Source: Streptomyces sp. CG 926
GTDB taxonomy: Bacteria > Actinomycetota > Actinomycetes > Streptomycetales > Streptomycetaceae
DNA length: 64,000 bases
Reading direction: 5' to 3'
Assembly (NCBI RefSeq): GCF_003148825.1
Contig: NZ_QGGZ01000004.1
Span: forward strand, 124,001-188,000
Translations under genes and position numbers: made by a program
Part shown: positions 16,918-26,318 of the stretch, piece after piece
Position numbering within the stretch: position 1 is the first letter of the stretch
Layout of the letters: each line of letters begins with the position of its first letter
The notes under the pieces: model-generated
Seen by the model: only the letters and a program-made list of their open reading frames with translations
The model's database searches: none
What the model was told of the DNA's origin: nothing

Positions 16918-17445
16918 GTGGACGTGAGCACCCAGCGCGTCATTGTGGTGATGGGCGTGGCCGGCACGGGCAAGACGACCGTGGGCCAACTGCTCGCCAA
17001 GGCACTCGGCGTTCCGTACGCGGAGGGCGACGCCTTCCACCCGGCGGCCAACGTCGCCAAGATGTCGGCCGGCACCCCGCTGGACGACGCGGACCGCAGG
17101 CCCTGGCTGGACGCCATCGGCGAGTGGATCCGCAACAGCGCCGACCGGCGCGGCGGGGTCATCGCCGCCTCCTCGCTCAAGCGCGCCTACCGTGACCGGT
17201 TGCGCGCCGCCGCCCCCGGGGCCGTCTTCGTCCACCTCGCCGGTGAGCGCCCGTTGATCGAGAAGCGCATGGCGGCACGCAAGGGCCACTTCATGCCCAC
17301 CACCCTCCTCGACTCGCAGTTCGCCACGCTGGAGCCGCTCCAGGACGACGAACTCGGCGTCGTCGTCGACGTGTCCGGATCACCGGAAGACACAACCGAG
17401 CGCGCACTCGCCGCGCTGCGCCGCCTCCCGGCACAGGAGAACTGA
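16918..17445 (+). CDS. gntK: Gluconokinase
   Basis: The 175-residue kinase phosphorylates gluconate to 6-phosphogluconate for the pentose phosphate pathway. The P-loop is GVAGTGKTT (about 13-21), followed by the family motifs YAEGDAFHP (about 36-44, Asp contacting substrate), NVAKMSAGTPLDDADRRPWL (about 48-67) and CSxLK-like ASSLKRAYRDRLR. GTG 16918 has GAGGA 7 bases upstream; GTG 16924 has GAGG 5 bases upstream, so either may be used. It is divergent from gntR. No gluconate permease follows, although gntK-gntP is common in related genomes. Confidence 0.95.
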   Translation: MDVSTQRVIVVMGVAGTGKTTVGQLLAKALGVPYAEGDAFHPAANVAKMSAGTPLDDADRRPWLDAIGEWIRNSADRRGGVIAASSLKRAYRDRLRAAAPGAVFVHLAGERPLIEKRMAARKGHFMPTTLLDSQFATLEPLQDDELGVVVDVSGSPEDTTERALAALRRLPAQEN

Positions 17446-18047
17446 GGCCGGACCGATCGCCTCGGCGGCCGACGCCCGGCTCGGGTCGGCCGTCCTGACG
17501 GGCACAGCCGTCATCGGCCCGCTCATCGCCTGCTCCACACCGCAGCCTTCCTGCCCCTGACGGCCGGGCGGCCGCCTCTTGAGGTCTTCGCGGACGTGAG
17601 GATGGCGAGGACCTTCGCCGGTTCCACAGCCGTCGTAGGGACGCCGCGCAGCCGTCCGCGTACATCGGTCCGCCGCCCGAGAAGGACGGAAGACGAATCG
17701 AGGGTCTGCGACCGGGTGTCACCGCAGACGGTCGCCTCGGCAGCGCCGGCGCGTACCGCGGTCCGTCCGCCGATCCGGGGCCGCCCCCACCGCCCGGTCG
17801 ATCCCGCCGAGCTCCCGATCCCGCCGAACTCCCGATCCCGCCCAGCTCCCCGATTCCGCCGTGCGCCCCGAAGCGCCTCCGGGGAGGACCCGCCGTTCAG
17901 CCCATCAAGGGCACCGGCCGCGGCGCCGAAAACGATCAGGCGGAGTCGCCCCACCCCCGCAGTCCGGTACACCGCCTCCGCTCCCCTCGGCCGCCCCGAC
18001 CACGGCGGTCCCGCACCCTGGCCCGCCAGGCCCGGAGGAGATCCCGC
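17446..18047. other. Intergenic region, no convincing gene
   Basis: This 602 bp gap lies between gntK and the Asp-box protein. Open frames here translate to low-complexity Arg/Pro/Ser sequence without family motifs. No gntP coding sequence is detectable. The last 20 bases contain the GGAGGAG ribosome site of the next gene. Confidence 0.5.
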
Positions 18048-19520
18048 ATGCGTGTCTTCCTGCCCCTGACCGCCGTCACCACCGCCGCGCTCCTGTTGGT
18101 CACGGCCGCCGGAGCGACGCCGGCCGCGGCCGACCGGAACCCCGGCGGCGCACCGCTGATCAAGGTGTCCGACGGGGACCCGTACGCGGACTGCACCATC
18201 GGCGCGATCTCCCCCGAGAGCATCGCGTACCCGGGCACCGAGGTCGAGCCGTACCTGTCCGTCGACCCGCGCGACCCGAAACGCGTGGTCACCGTGTACC
18301 AGCAGGACCGCTGGAACGACGGCGCCGCCCGCGGCCTGGTCGCCTCCTGGACCACCGACGGCCGCACCTTCCACCGGAGCACACTGCCGTTCAGCCTGTG
18401 CGCCCCCGGCGGCGCTGACTACGAACGGGCCTCCGACCCCTGGGTGAGCACCGGGCCGGACGGCACCGTCTACGCGAGCGGGGAAGGCGTCGACTTCACC
18501 AAGAGCACGCGCAGCGCCCTCCTGGCCGCCACGTCCCACGACGGCGGCCGCACCTGGCAGAACCTCACCACCACCCACGTCGACGAGCAGCCGTTCTTCA
18601 ACGACAAGCCTTCGCTCACGGCCGACCCGATCCGCGGAGGCACCGCCTACCAGGTCTGGGACCGCCTCGACAACGACCCGCCCGGCCCCAGCTCCCTCGA
18701 CGGTCCCGGATACATCTCCGTCACCCGCGACGGCGGCCGCACCTGGAGCGCGGCCCGGCGGTTCGTCGACACCAGCGCGGTGCCGAACACCCAGACCATC
18801 GGGCATGTGATCGTCGTCGACCGGCACACCGGCACCCTGTACGACTTCTACGACCGGATCACCCACTCCGACGATCTGAGCACCGTCACCGAAGCCCACT
18901 ACCAGGTCGTCACCTCCACCGACGCCGGCGAGACCTGGAGCGCCCCGGTCAACGTGGCCCGGGACACCTCCGTGCCCGAGGTCGACCCGAACGACCCCAC
19001 CAAACTGCTGCGCGCCGGGTCGACCCTGCCCAGCGCCGCCGTCGACCCGAAGACGGGCACGCTGTACATGGCCTACGAGGGCTCGGACTTCTCCGGCGGC
19101 CGTTTCGACTCCGTCCAGCTCGTGCGCTCCACCGACGGCGGCCGCACCTGGGGTGCCCCGGAGCTGATCAGCCCGCAGGACGTGCCGGCCTTCTCCCCGT
19201 CGATCGCGGTCGACGACCGGGGCACGGTCGCGCTCACCTACTACGACCTGCGCTTCCTCCAGCCCGGCGACACCACCACCCTGCCCACCGCCTACCAGCT
19301 GGCCACACTGCCGCACGGGAACCCGGAGCTGCGGACCGAACGCCGGATCTCACGGGTGTTCGACTGGCTGCAGGCGCCGTTCGCCGGGGGCTACTTCCTC
19401 GGCGACTACCAAGGCCTGGTCGCGGACGGCACGGGGGTACGGGCCGTGCTCACCGAGACCAACTCCGACGCACCACTGAACCGTACGGACGTGTACACCG
19501 GCAGTTTCCGCATCCGCTGA
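18048..19520 (+). CDS. Secreted Asp-box (BNR) beta-propeller protein, sialidase-like
   Basis: The 490-residue protein has a signal peptide (FLPLTAVTTAALLLVTAAG, cleavage near ATPAAA-D). Four Asp-box motifs are visible: SHDGGRTW, TRDGGRTW, STDAGETW and STDGGRTW, at regular spacing between about residues 165 and 370, indicating a six-bladed propeller. The fold occurs in sialidases and related glycan-binding proteins. I could not place the sialidase Arg triad with confidence, so enzymatic activity is uncertain. The ATG has GGAGGAG upstream. It is monocistronic. Confidence 0.88.
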   Translation: MRVFLPLTAVTTAALLLVTAAGATPAAADRNPGGAPLIKVSDGDPYADCTIGAISPESIAYPGTEVEPYLSVDPRDPKRVVTVYQQDRWNDGAARGLVASWTTDGRTFHRSTLPFSLCAPGGADYERASDPWVSTGPDGTVYASGEGVDFTKSTRSALLAATSHDGGRTWQNLTTTHVDEQPFFNDKPSLTADPIRGGTAYQVWDRLDNDPPGPSSLDGPGYISVTRDGGRTWSAARRFVDTSAVPNTQTIGHVIVVDRHTGTLYDFYDRITHSDDLSTVTEAHYQVVTSTDAGETWSAPVNVARDTSVPEVDPNDPTKLLRAGSTLPSAAVDPKTGTLYMAYEGSDFSGGRFDSVQLVRSTDGGRTWGAPELISPQDVPAFSPSIAVDDRGTVALTYYDLRFLQPGDTTTLPTAYQLATLPHGNPELRTERRISRVFDWLQAPFAGGYFLGDYQGLVADGTGVRAVLTETNSDAPLNRTDVYTGSFRIR

Positions 19521-19626
19521 CCTCGGGGACTGCGCGCGAGGCCGGGAGTACTGCGCCTGCAATCGCCCTGTCGTCAAGGTCTCACGTGCTCGGCGCTCCT
19601 TCGACGACACGGCTCAGGCCGCGGCT

Positions 19627-19902
19627 TCAGTGGAGGCGGCGTCGGATGCGGATCGGTCCACGGGCGTTGTCCGGGGCGACAGGTCGACCGCCCTGGGTGA
19701 TCTCCACCTCCCCGGCCGTCACCAGCCGCCGGGCCGCGCGGCGCGCTGGTTCCATGAGTGCGCGCCAGCCGTCGTCGTCCCCCGTGTACACCGCCCGCGC
19801 GGCGTCGGACGGGCAGATCGTCGCGGTAGGACCCCGGCGCTCGAGCAGCTCCAGGATGGTCTTCTCCAGGCGTCGGTCCGTCTGCCGATCGTTGCCGGTC
19901 AC
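19627..19902 (-). CDS. DUF3253 family small protein
   Basis: The 91-residue protein matches the DUF3253 pattern along its whole length: a helical start (LEKTILELLERRGP), TICPSDAARAV, a WRALMEPARRAARRLV helix, and the closing strand pair EITQGGRPVAPDNARGPIRI. The fold resembles a small winged helix, but no DNA-binding role is established to my knowledge. Longer frames around it are shadows. It converges on the Asp-box gene. Confidence 0.85.
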   Translation of the reverse strand: MTGNDRQTDRRLEKTILELLERRGPTATICPSDAARAVYTGDDDGWRALMEPARRAARRLVTAGEVEITQGGRPVAPDNARGPIRIRRRLH

Positions 19903-20522
19903 GTCGCCAGTGTCGCACCGGCGGGGAGGGACAGCCCGGCCGCCGGGGCTGTCGGTGGCGGGACCTCCGTGACTCCTGGGGTGCGCAGTGTCCCGAGGGG
20001 TTCATCGCCGCCCGGGGCCGCGAGCGATCACCGTGATGTCGAGGCCCAGGCTCATCACGACGCAGGCGCCGAGCGCCGACCACTGCCAGGAAAGGCCGGA
20101 CTCGAAGCGGTGGCGGACGAGCCGGTCGAGATCTCCCCGACCGGGCGCTGGACGTACAGCATCCAGAGCTTCTCCTCCCCCGGCCGCTCGCCTTGTCGCG
20201 GGCCATCTCGACGGTGTCCGCGAAGCTGTGGAGCACCGCGTCCACCGCGGAGGAGGCTCCGAAGGTGGATGGGTAGGCAGCACCGTGGACCGGCGGGGCC
20301 GACACGACCGCCTTGCGGGAGGTTCTCCCTGAGGGGCCTCGCGCAGCACGAATCCGTCCTGGTGGGCCGCAGCCGCGACGCGCGAAGAAACGCAGACGGA
20401 TCGGCGCGCGGCGGTGCGCACGTCGTAAGGCGGAGTGGAGTCCGTCGGGCCGGCGGGCGGGCCAGGTACCGAACATGCGCGAAGCGTTCGCGGCGGAAAA
20501 TGAGTCGCGCGGGCGGGGCGGA
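19903..20522. other. Gap with possible decayed minus-strand gene
   Basis: No intact gene fits here. On the minus strand three frames carry protein-like pieces in succession between about 20290 and 20005: one with AVLHSFADTVEMARDKA, a second with EEKLWMLYVQRPVGEI, and a third with FESGLSWQWSALGACVVMSL ending at a stop. This looks like one small gene broken by two frameshifts. I cannot name the family. Confidence 0.3.
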
Positions 20523-21824
20523 ATGCGAGAGCTTGCCCGGGTGCAACAGGCAATGGGTCGTACGGTCGGCGTCCACGTCACTCACGGGGGCGAATACTTC
20601 GGGCTGTTGGGCCCGTACGCGGTGGACGGGGGCTGGTGGTCGTCCGCCCCGCCCGTCGTCGAGCGGGTGTCGCGGGAGCTGGGCGTGCCGGTGGTGGTAC
20701 TCCGGCTCGCCCACGCGCCGAGCGACGGCAGCAGCGGGCACGGTGGGCATGTGGTGTACCACGTCGAGGCATGGGAGCGACCGGTCGGGACGACACCGTG
20801 TCAGGTGTCCGCGGACGTGGCCACGCTGCTCGGACCGGCCGAGCGCCGCGCCGGTTGGGCCACCGCCGGCGGGCTGCGAGAGGCACTCGGCTGGGCCGAG
20901 GAGCAGCTGGCGGGAGCAGGCCGACCGGCCTGCGGCAGGCCCGAACAGATCCGGACGTGGAACCTGTCAGGTCTCTTCCGCTACCGGACCGCCGGCGGCG
21001 GCGAAGCCTGGTTGAAGGCGATCAACCCTGCCTTCAACGCCCGCGAGGGCCAGGTGATCGCACTGCTCGGCTCCGTCGACCCCACGCTGGTACCGACCCT
21101 CCTCGGCTCCGACCCGGAGCGTGGCCGGCTGCTGCTCGACCACGTGGCCGGGGAGGACCTCTGGACCCCGTCGGCCGAGGATGTGGTCGCCGTGGTGCCC
21201 CGGCTGGTCGCCGCCCAGGCGGCGTTGGCCGCCGACGGGCGGGCCGCCGCGGCCGGGCTCCGGGACCGCACCCTGCCCACCCTGGTTGTCCACGTGAACG
21301 CGCTGCTCGACCGGCTCCAGGAGGAGCGGGCGATGTCGCCCGAGGCCGACGGGCCCGAAGAGCAGCTCGAAGAGCCGTTGACGGCTGGGGAGCTGGCGTC
21401 CGCCCGGGTGCTCGCCGGGCGCCTGCCCGCGCTGGTCGAGAAGCTGACGGCGTGCGGGCTGCCGGACACTCTCGTCCACGGCGACTTCCACCCCGGCAAC
21501 TGGCGCTCCGACGGCACCCGGGCCGTGATCGTGGACTACGCGGACTCCGCGTTCGGCCACCCCGCCCTGGATGGGCTGCGCCCGCGTCAGTTCGTGACCG
21601 AGGATCGGTGGACGCAGATCGCCGATGTGTGGGCGCGGGCATGGCGGGAGCACGTGCCCGGCTCGGCGCCGGAACGCGCGCTGGAGCTGGTCGAGCCGCT
21701 GTTCCACCTCGCGTACGCGGTGCGGTATCAGGAGTTCCTGGACCACATCGAGACCAGCGAACGGCCGTACCACGAGACCGACCCGGTCAGTGAGATCCGC
21801 AGGGCGCTCACCTGTACGAGGTGA
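20523..21824 (+). CDS. Aminoglycoside-phosphotransferase-family kinase
   Basis: The 433-residue protein has a roughly 100-residue N-terminal region and then an APH/choline-kinase-like domain. The catalytic loop LVHGDFHPGNWR (Brenner motif, base Asp in HGDFHPGN) and the metal-binding segment AVIVDYADSAFGHPALD are intact. The upstream strand EAWLKAINPAFN carries the ATP Lys. Substrates of such kinases range from aminoglycosides to sugars and homoserine. The neighbours give no hint. ATG 20523 is taken because protein-like sequence begins there; ATG 20475 is possible and neither has a good ribosome site. Confidence 0.85.
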   Translation: MRELARVQQAMGRTVGVHVTHGGEYFGLLGPYAVDGGWWSSAPPVVERVSRELGVPVVVLRLAHAPSDGSSGHGGHVVYHVEAWERPVGTTPCQVSADVATLLGPAERRAGWATAGGLREALGWAEEQLAGAGRPACGRPEQIRTWNLSGLFRYRTAGGGEAWLKAINPAFNAREGQVIALLGSVDPTLVPTLLGSDPERGRLLLDHVAGEDLWTPSAEDVVAVVPRLVAAQAALAADGRAAAAGLRDRTLPTLVVHVNALLDRLQEERAMSPEADGPEEQLEEPLTAGELASARVLAGRLPALVEKLTACGLPDTLVHGDFHPGNWRSDGTRAVIVDYADSAFGHPALDGLRPRQFVTEDRWTQIADVWARAWREHVPGSAPERALELVEPLFHLAYAVRYQEFLDHIETSERPYHETDPVSEIRRALTCTR

Positions 21825-22263
21825 CGTGACGGCCCCTCACCCCCTCCCCTCCCCCGGAGGGCGATGGGCTGTCGAGCAGAGCCGATCGGACCGGTTGCGC
21901 ACCCCGTCAACCTCCGCCCCGTTCCTGCAGCTGCGCGAACTGGGCGGAGCTCATCGGCGGATTCTTGTCAGAGGGCGGCGGCGGGCGAGCCCCGGGGCCC
22001 CCTTCCGGGCCCTCTCCCTGCGCGAGGCCCAGAGGTTCTGTCCAGGGAGGTCATGGACGGGTGGGGTTGGTAGCGTTCGGCATTCTCCTGCACGGTAACG
22101 CTCTGCATCGCTACTGTCGCTACGAGTGTGACGGCCGGGCGGGCGGGCTTCGGCCTCCAGGAGGTCGCACCACGATTCTGGACAGCGGTACAACCGCGAC
22201 CCGGCACCACTCGATCCCCCGGCCGAGCCGAAGGGGCTCCAGGTGGACCCGTAGGAGGGACGG
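21825..22263. other. Intergenic region, nothing identified
   Basis: This 439 bp stretch lies between the kinase and the small membrane protein. It begins with a CCCCTCCCCTCCCCC run. No frame gives recognisable protein. The AGGAGG at 22253-22258 serves the next gene. Confidence 0.45.
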
Positions 22264-22902
22264 ATGACTCCAGCACCGAGGTTCTGGTCGCTGCAAGCGG
22301 AGGCGTGGCGTCAGGCCTGGAGGAACCTTCGCGACGCCTGGGACGGGAGGTCGCGCGCGGGGCTCTGGGTCACCCTCGGCGCGGTTGTCGTCGTGATAAG
22401 TGCCCTGATCGGTGCTGCCAACTGGTGGGTGGCGAGAGACGCCATCGTCATCACTTCCCTGGAAGAAGGCAAAGAGGTACCTCGCTGCCTTCCATCGTTG
22501 GGTGGGACAGGCCGACTGGCACAGGGGCACCATCTCTGGATCACCGTGCAGTTCCGCGACCGCAACGGGGACAGCCGTTCTCTCTTCTCCCGTCGGGCCG
22601 TGATGAGCAACGGCAAGTGGCATGCGGAGAAGGTCGACGTAGGCGGGGCGAGGCAAGCGCTGAGCTCCTACACGATCACCGCAGTCGATGTCGATCGGGC
22701 CACGGACAGCATGCTGCGCTCGACGATGGTCGACATGTCCTTCAGTGAGGCAGAGACACAGGCCGAGGGAAAGGACCTATGGCGCCTGTCCTTTGAGGGC
22801 TACCCCTCCGGCACACACCCCTTGGCCGAGGTCACGGTGACCCGCGCGGGAGGTAGTCAGAGCAGTTGCAACGAGCTCACCGACATGGCACGCCAGGAGT
22901 AG
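22264..22902 (+). CDS. Hypothetical single-pass membrane protein
   Basis: The 212-residue protein has a short Trp-rich amphipathic N-terminus (AEAWRQAWRNLRDAWDG), one membrane helix (about 33-55, ending NWWVARD) and a roughly 150-residue extracytoplasmic domain with two Cys (about 71 and 203). I know no family for it. The AGGAGG site with 5-base spacing makes the ATG secure. Codon use is less GC-biased than its neighbours (several AAG/GAA/ACA codons), which may indicate transferred DNA. Flanking gaps of over 400 bp leave it isolated. Confidence 0.65.
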   Translation: MTPAPRFWSLQAEAWRQAWRNLRDAWDGRSRAGLWVTLGAVVVVISALIGAANWWVARDAIVITSLEEGKEVPRCLPSLGGTGRLAQGHHLWITVQFRDRNGDSRSLFSRRAVMSNGKWHAEKVDVGGARQALSSYTITAVDVDRATDSMLRSTMVDMSFSEAETQAEGKDLWRLSFEGYPSGTHPLAEVTVTRAGGSQSSCNELTDMARQE

Positions 22903-23316
22903 TGAGACACCCGTCGCCCTCGGCACGGCCTGCCTGCCTGCCTGCCGGTAGATCTCGGGCTCCTCGCCGAACCAGCTCTCGTGCTCGACGGCCTGGCGGC
23001 CTGGCGGCCGAGGAGCCGTTGGTCGCGTTGAAGGCCTCGCCGCCCGGGGCATGCCGATCGAGGAGGTGGCGACGGGCCTCGGCACGACCGAGCCGCGGCC
23101 CACGAACCCCGCCGCAGCCCCGACCGACGCGGGTCACCGGAAACGGACAGATCCGTCACCCTCGCCTGCATACTCCGCCTGGAGTCCGTGGTCTCGGTAG
23201 CCGGCGGGGGGCTCGGACGTCACCGCCGGGGCGCGCCACGCGGGAGACAGAACCATGATCCGACGAAGATCCTCTCGATGCATCCTTGGGGTCGGTCGCA
23301 CACGAGGGAGCACGGG
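22903..23316. other. Gap with tetranucleotide repeat and possible regulator remnant
   Basis: CCTG is repeated at 22930-22945, and a GGCCTGGCG direct repeat lies near 22990. One plus frame near 23030-23100 reads like the middle of a regulatory helix (GLAARGMPIEEVATGLGTTE) without start or upstream support. No intact gene is present. GAGGGAG at 23304-23310 belongs to the next gene. Confidence 0.3.
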
Positions 23317-24318
23317 ATGTGGTCAGCGGTGTCATCAGGCGCGGTACCGGCGCGAGAACGATTCGACTGGTACGCCGACGTGATCTCGCGCGAGGTGATG
23401 CCCGCCGCGCTGAGCAGTGAACGGCCGGCCGACTTCCGGGGCGAGGCGGCCGTGCTGGACATGGGTGAGCTGCGTGTGGCGCGATTCGACCTCTCGCCCC
23501 TGCGCTCGCGGCGCACGCCCGCGATGATCCGGCGCGGGGACCCGGAGCAGTATCAGCTGGCGCTGGTACGCAGGGGCACCACGTCGATGTCCCAACACCG
23601 GCACACGTGCACCGTGGGGGCCGGGGACCTCATGCTGTGGGACACCTCTCGCCCTTCCGACAATGAGATGCCCGCCGGAGGGGGGCCGGTCCGGGCCACG
23701 ATCCTGATGTTTCCGCGGACGGTGTTACCCCTGCGTGCCCAGCGCCTGGACACCTTGCTCGCTCGCCGGATACCCGGCGACCGAGGGATCTCGGCGGTCC
23801 TGGCGTCCTTCATGACCGCGCTCGAGAAACACGGCGGCGACTGCGAGCCCGAAGAGTTGGGGCGTCTGGGCGCCTCCGCCGTCAGCCTGGCGGCGGCCTG
23901 CCTGGCCCAACATCTGGACTGCGGGGACCGTCTGCCCGCCGAGGTCCGTACTCAGGTCCTGCGGCAGCGGATCCATGCCTTCATCGAACACAACCTCGGC
24001 GACCCGGAGCTGACGCCCGCGGCTGTCGCCACTCGCCACAACATCTCGCTGCGCAGCCTCCACCAGCTTTTCCACGGCCAGGCGGAGGGTGTCCACGCCC
24101 GGATCCGCCGGCGCCGCCTGGAACAGTGCCGGGCAGAGCTGGTCCGCTCCGGTCCCGGCGCGGACCCGGTACAAACCATCGCTACCCGCTGGGGCTTCAG
24201 CGGACCGGCGGTCTTCAGCCGGTCCTTCCGCGCATCGTACGGAGTGAGCCCCACCGAGTTCCGGTCGCTGAGCGCCGACGCGCACGACGAGCACGTCAAC
24301 AGGGCCGGCAAGGAATGA
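23317..24318 (+). CDS. AraC-family transcription regulator
   Basis: The 333-residue protein has an N-terminal sensor domain of the AraC-binding-2 type (about 12-190; for example FDWYADVISREVMP and the later YQLALVRRGT) and two C-terminal helix-turn-helix units (about 225-320; LTPAAVATRHNISLRSLHQLF, and IATRWGFSGPAVFSRSFRASYG). The ATG at 23317 has GAGGGAG 6 bases upstream; the open frame extends 43 codons further but that part is not protein-like. No target gene is adjacent in the same direction. It ends at a large palindromic terminator shared with the convergent secreted protein. Confidence 0.9.
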   Translation: MWSAVSSGAVPARERFDWYADVISREVMPAALSSERPADFRGEAAVLDMGELRVARFDLSPLRSRRTPAMIRRGDPEQYQLALVRRGTTSMSQHRHTCTVGAGDLMLWDTSRPSDNEMPAGGGPVRATILMFPRTVLPLRAQRLDTLLARRIPGDRGISAVLASFMTALEKHGGDCEPEELGRLGASAVSLAAACLAQHLDCGDRLPAEVRTQVLRQRIHAFIEHNLGDPELTPAAVATRHNISLRSLHQLFHGQAEGVHARIRRRRLEQCRAELVRSGPGADPVQTIATRWGFSGPAVFSRSFRASYGVSPTEFRSLSADAHDEHVNRAGKE

Positions 24319-24351
24319 CGGGCTCCCGCTGCTGAGATGGTGGCCGGCCCG

Positions 24352-24393
24352 GCGGCCGTCTCAGCCGGTCCATGGACCGGCTGAGACGGCCGC
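24352..24393. terminator. 42-bp perfect palindrome, bidirectional terminator
   Basis: Positions 24352-24393 form an uninterrupted perfect palindrome centred on CCATGG with 21-bp arms. It lies between the convergent AraC and secreted-protein stops. The absence of any loop spacer is unusual but the position argues for termination. Confidence 0.8.
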
Positions 24394-24416
24394 GGAAGGC
24401 GCGACCGGCGGACGGG

Positions 24417-24773
24417 TCAGTTCCAGACTTCCCCGTAGAAGAACCCGCCCGTGCCCTTCAGGTAGTAGTGCTGGCCGTACAGTCCGCCGGTGCAGGCCTG
24501 CTGCCAGCGGTAGCCGTTGGTCGCGATGGAGCCGACCATCACCCCGGTGTCGCCGTCCCAGAGCTCGGCGCGCCCCCAGGAAGCCAGGGCGTTGTGCTTC
24601 CCGCCGAAGCAGACCTGGTGGCCGCTGTTGGACGCGATGGCGGCACTGGTACACATCGTGCCGCCCGAGGACGAGCACGAGGACGACGCGGCGCTCGCCG
24701 GGCCGGCGGTGATGAGCCCGAAGGCTGCCACGGCGGTCGCCGTCATAACGATCTGGCCGAGCCTCTTCTTCAT
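24417..24773 (-). CDS. Small secreted Cys-containing protein
   Basis: The 118-residue preprotein has a clear signal peptide (KKRLGQIVMTATAVAAFGL, cleavage near ASA-A at residue 28), leaving a roughly 90-residue mature domain with four Cys (spacing C-x7-C, then two singles), probably two disulphides. It is rich in Gly, Trp and Tyr near the C-terminus (YLKGTGGFFYGEVWN). I do not recognise the family. Start ATG 24773 has GGGGGA upstream; the ATG 13 codons earlier precedes the signal and is rejected. Confidence 0.78.
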   Translation of the reverse strand: MKKRLGQIVMTATAVAAFGLITAGPASAASSSCSSSGGTMCTSAAIASNSGHQVCFGGKHNALASWGRAELWDGDTGVMVGSIATNGYRWQQACTGGLYGQHYYLKGTGGFFYGEVWN

Positions 24774-25036
24774 GGTGGATCCCCCTGTATGCGGTCGAAG
24801 TCGATCGAACACGGAGAGCCTATGAACCCGATGCCGGGCACACTGTGCAGCCGGCGCGGACTTCCTTGACGATCAGCGCAATGCCGCGCTGCGTGGGCCG
24901 TTGAGCTGAACGAAGACGCCGTCCCGGGCACGACGGCGTCGACGCCCTCGCGGACGCGCTTGATCTACAGGCGAAGCTCGGCCCCGTCGAAGATCGTCGT
25001 GCCGGCCGCCGGGACAGAGGACCGCCCGCCTGCCGC

Positions 25037-26125
25037 CTAATTCAGGCCGATCTCGTCGCAAGCGGCCTTGAAGTTCTCGGTGCAGATCTCCTGGACGGTG
25101 TAGACGTTGTCGAGGACCAGGGTGGTCCTGATGTTGTCGCGGGTCACGGACACGCCGAGGATGAGGATGGCGGGGACTCGCTTGGTGGTGGGGCTGCTGA
25201 CCACCTGGTTGATGATTCCGTCGATCTTCTCGCCCTGGGCGAGGAGGATGGCGAGTTCGGCCGCCGACTCGGCCTCGCGGGAGTAGGGCTTGTAGACGCT
25301 CATGAACTGCTCGCCCGCCACTATTCGCTGCACGGCGGGGAGTTCGATGTCCTGACCGGTGACCGGCGGCAGCGGGGAGACTCCGGCGGTCTTGAGGGCG
25401 GAGATGATGCCGCCGGCCATGCCGTCGTTGGCGGAGTAGACGCCGACGATCTTGTCCTTGCCGAGTGCGGAGATCGCCGCCTTCATGTTGGCGCTCGCGT
25501 TCTCCCGCTTCCACTCGGCGGTGTCGTACTCCTTGCCGATGCTCACCTTGCCGTCGAGGACGGCGCGGGCGCCGGCCTTGTAGCCGGCGGCATTGGGGTC
25601 CGTCAGGGCGCCGTGCATCATGACGATCTTCCCGTTCTTGGCTCTGTCGCCCAGGGAATCCAGCAGGGTCTTGCCCTGGAGGCGGCCGATGTCCTCGTTG
25701 TCGAAGGAGACGTACGCATCGACCGGACCCTCGGCCAGGCGGTCGTAGGCGACGACCGGGATGCCCGCCGCCTTGGCCTTCGTCACCGCGCCGGCGATCG
25801 CCTTGGAGTCCACCGCGTCGACGACCAGGACATCGACCTTGTTCTTGATCATCTCGTCGGCCTGGGCGTTCTGCTTGGCCGCGTCCCCCATCGCGTTGGC
25901 GTAGACCAACTTGCCCTTGCCGAGGGTGAGCAGGGCGACCTTCTTCTCCATCAGCGGCTTGTCGAACTTCTCGTACCGCGCGGTCTCGTTCTCGGGGAGC
26001 AGCAGGCCGACCGTGACATCGTTGCCATCGCTCGCGTTGCCCTCCTCGGAGGTGCCACAGGCCGCGAGGGTGGCGCAGAGCGCCAGCGCGGTCAGAGCAG
26101 CGGGGGTGCGCAGATACGGGTTCAT
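25037..26125 (-). CDS. Sugar ABC transporter substrate-binding lipoprotein, orphan
   Basis: The 362-residue protein has a lipoprotein signal with lipobox LAAC (Cys23) and a type-1 periplasmic-binding fold of the xylose/ribose class: VTVGLLLPENETARYEKFD near the start, VDVLVVDAVDSKAIAGAV (about 98-115), and PPVTGQDIELPAVQRIVAG (about 250-270). It resembles XylF/ChvE-type binding proteins for pentoses or related sugars. No ATPase or permease gene flanks it, so it must use a transporter encoded elsewhere or act as a sensor. Its stop lies 260 bp from the small secreted protein gene. Confidence 0.9.
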   Translation of the reverse strand: MNPYLRTPAALTALALCATLAACGTSEEGNASDGNDVTVGLLLPENETARYEKFDKPLMEKKVALLTLGKGKLVYANAMGDAAKQNAQADEMIKNKVDVLVVDAVDSKAIAGAVTKAKAAGIPVVAYDRLAEGPVDAYVSFDNEDIGRLQGKTLLDSLGDRAKNGKIVMMHGALTDPNAAGYKAGARAVLDGKVSIGKEYDTAEWKRENASANMKAAISALGKDKIVGVYSANDGMAGGIISALKTAGVSPLPPVTGQDIELPAVQRIVAGEQFMSVYKPYSREAESAAELAILLAQGEKIDGIINQVVSSPTTKRVPAILILGVSVTRDNIRTTLVLDNVYTVQEICTENFKAACDEIGLN

Positions 26126-26318
26126 GCGGGGGGGACCTCCCTGACGTGGCCGAATTCATACGGCCGAGCTGGCGCGGAACACCCTGCCCTTTCCGCTGAG
26201 CGGGAGGGTATCGCCCGCGCCGGGCGGCCGGCACGGCGGTACCGAGCTGCGGCGCGCGGCCCGCACGCAGACCTGGCCAGAGGTGCCGATGTCAGCGCGC
26301 GCACGTAGGTTTCGGTCG

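Noticed and set aside
17523..19316. 597-codon minus-strand frame
   Set aside because: Antisense shadow of the Asp-box protein, whose repeats and signal peptide are clear.
22925..22950. CCTG repeats as a phase-variation tract
   Set aside because: There is no gene whose frame would be switched by them.
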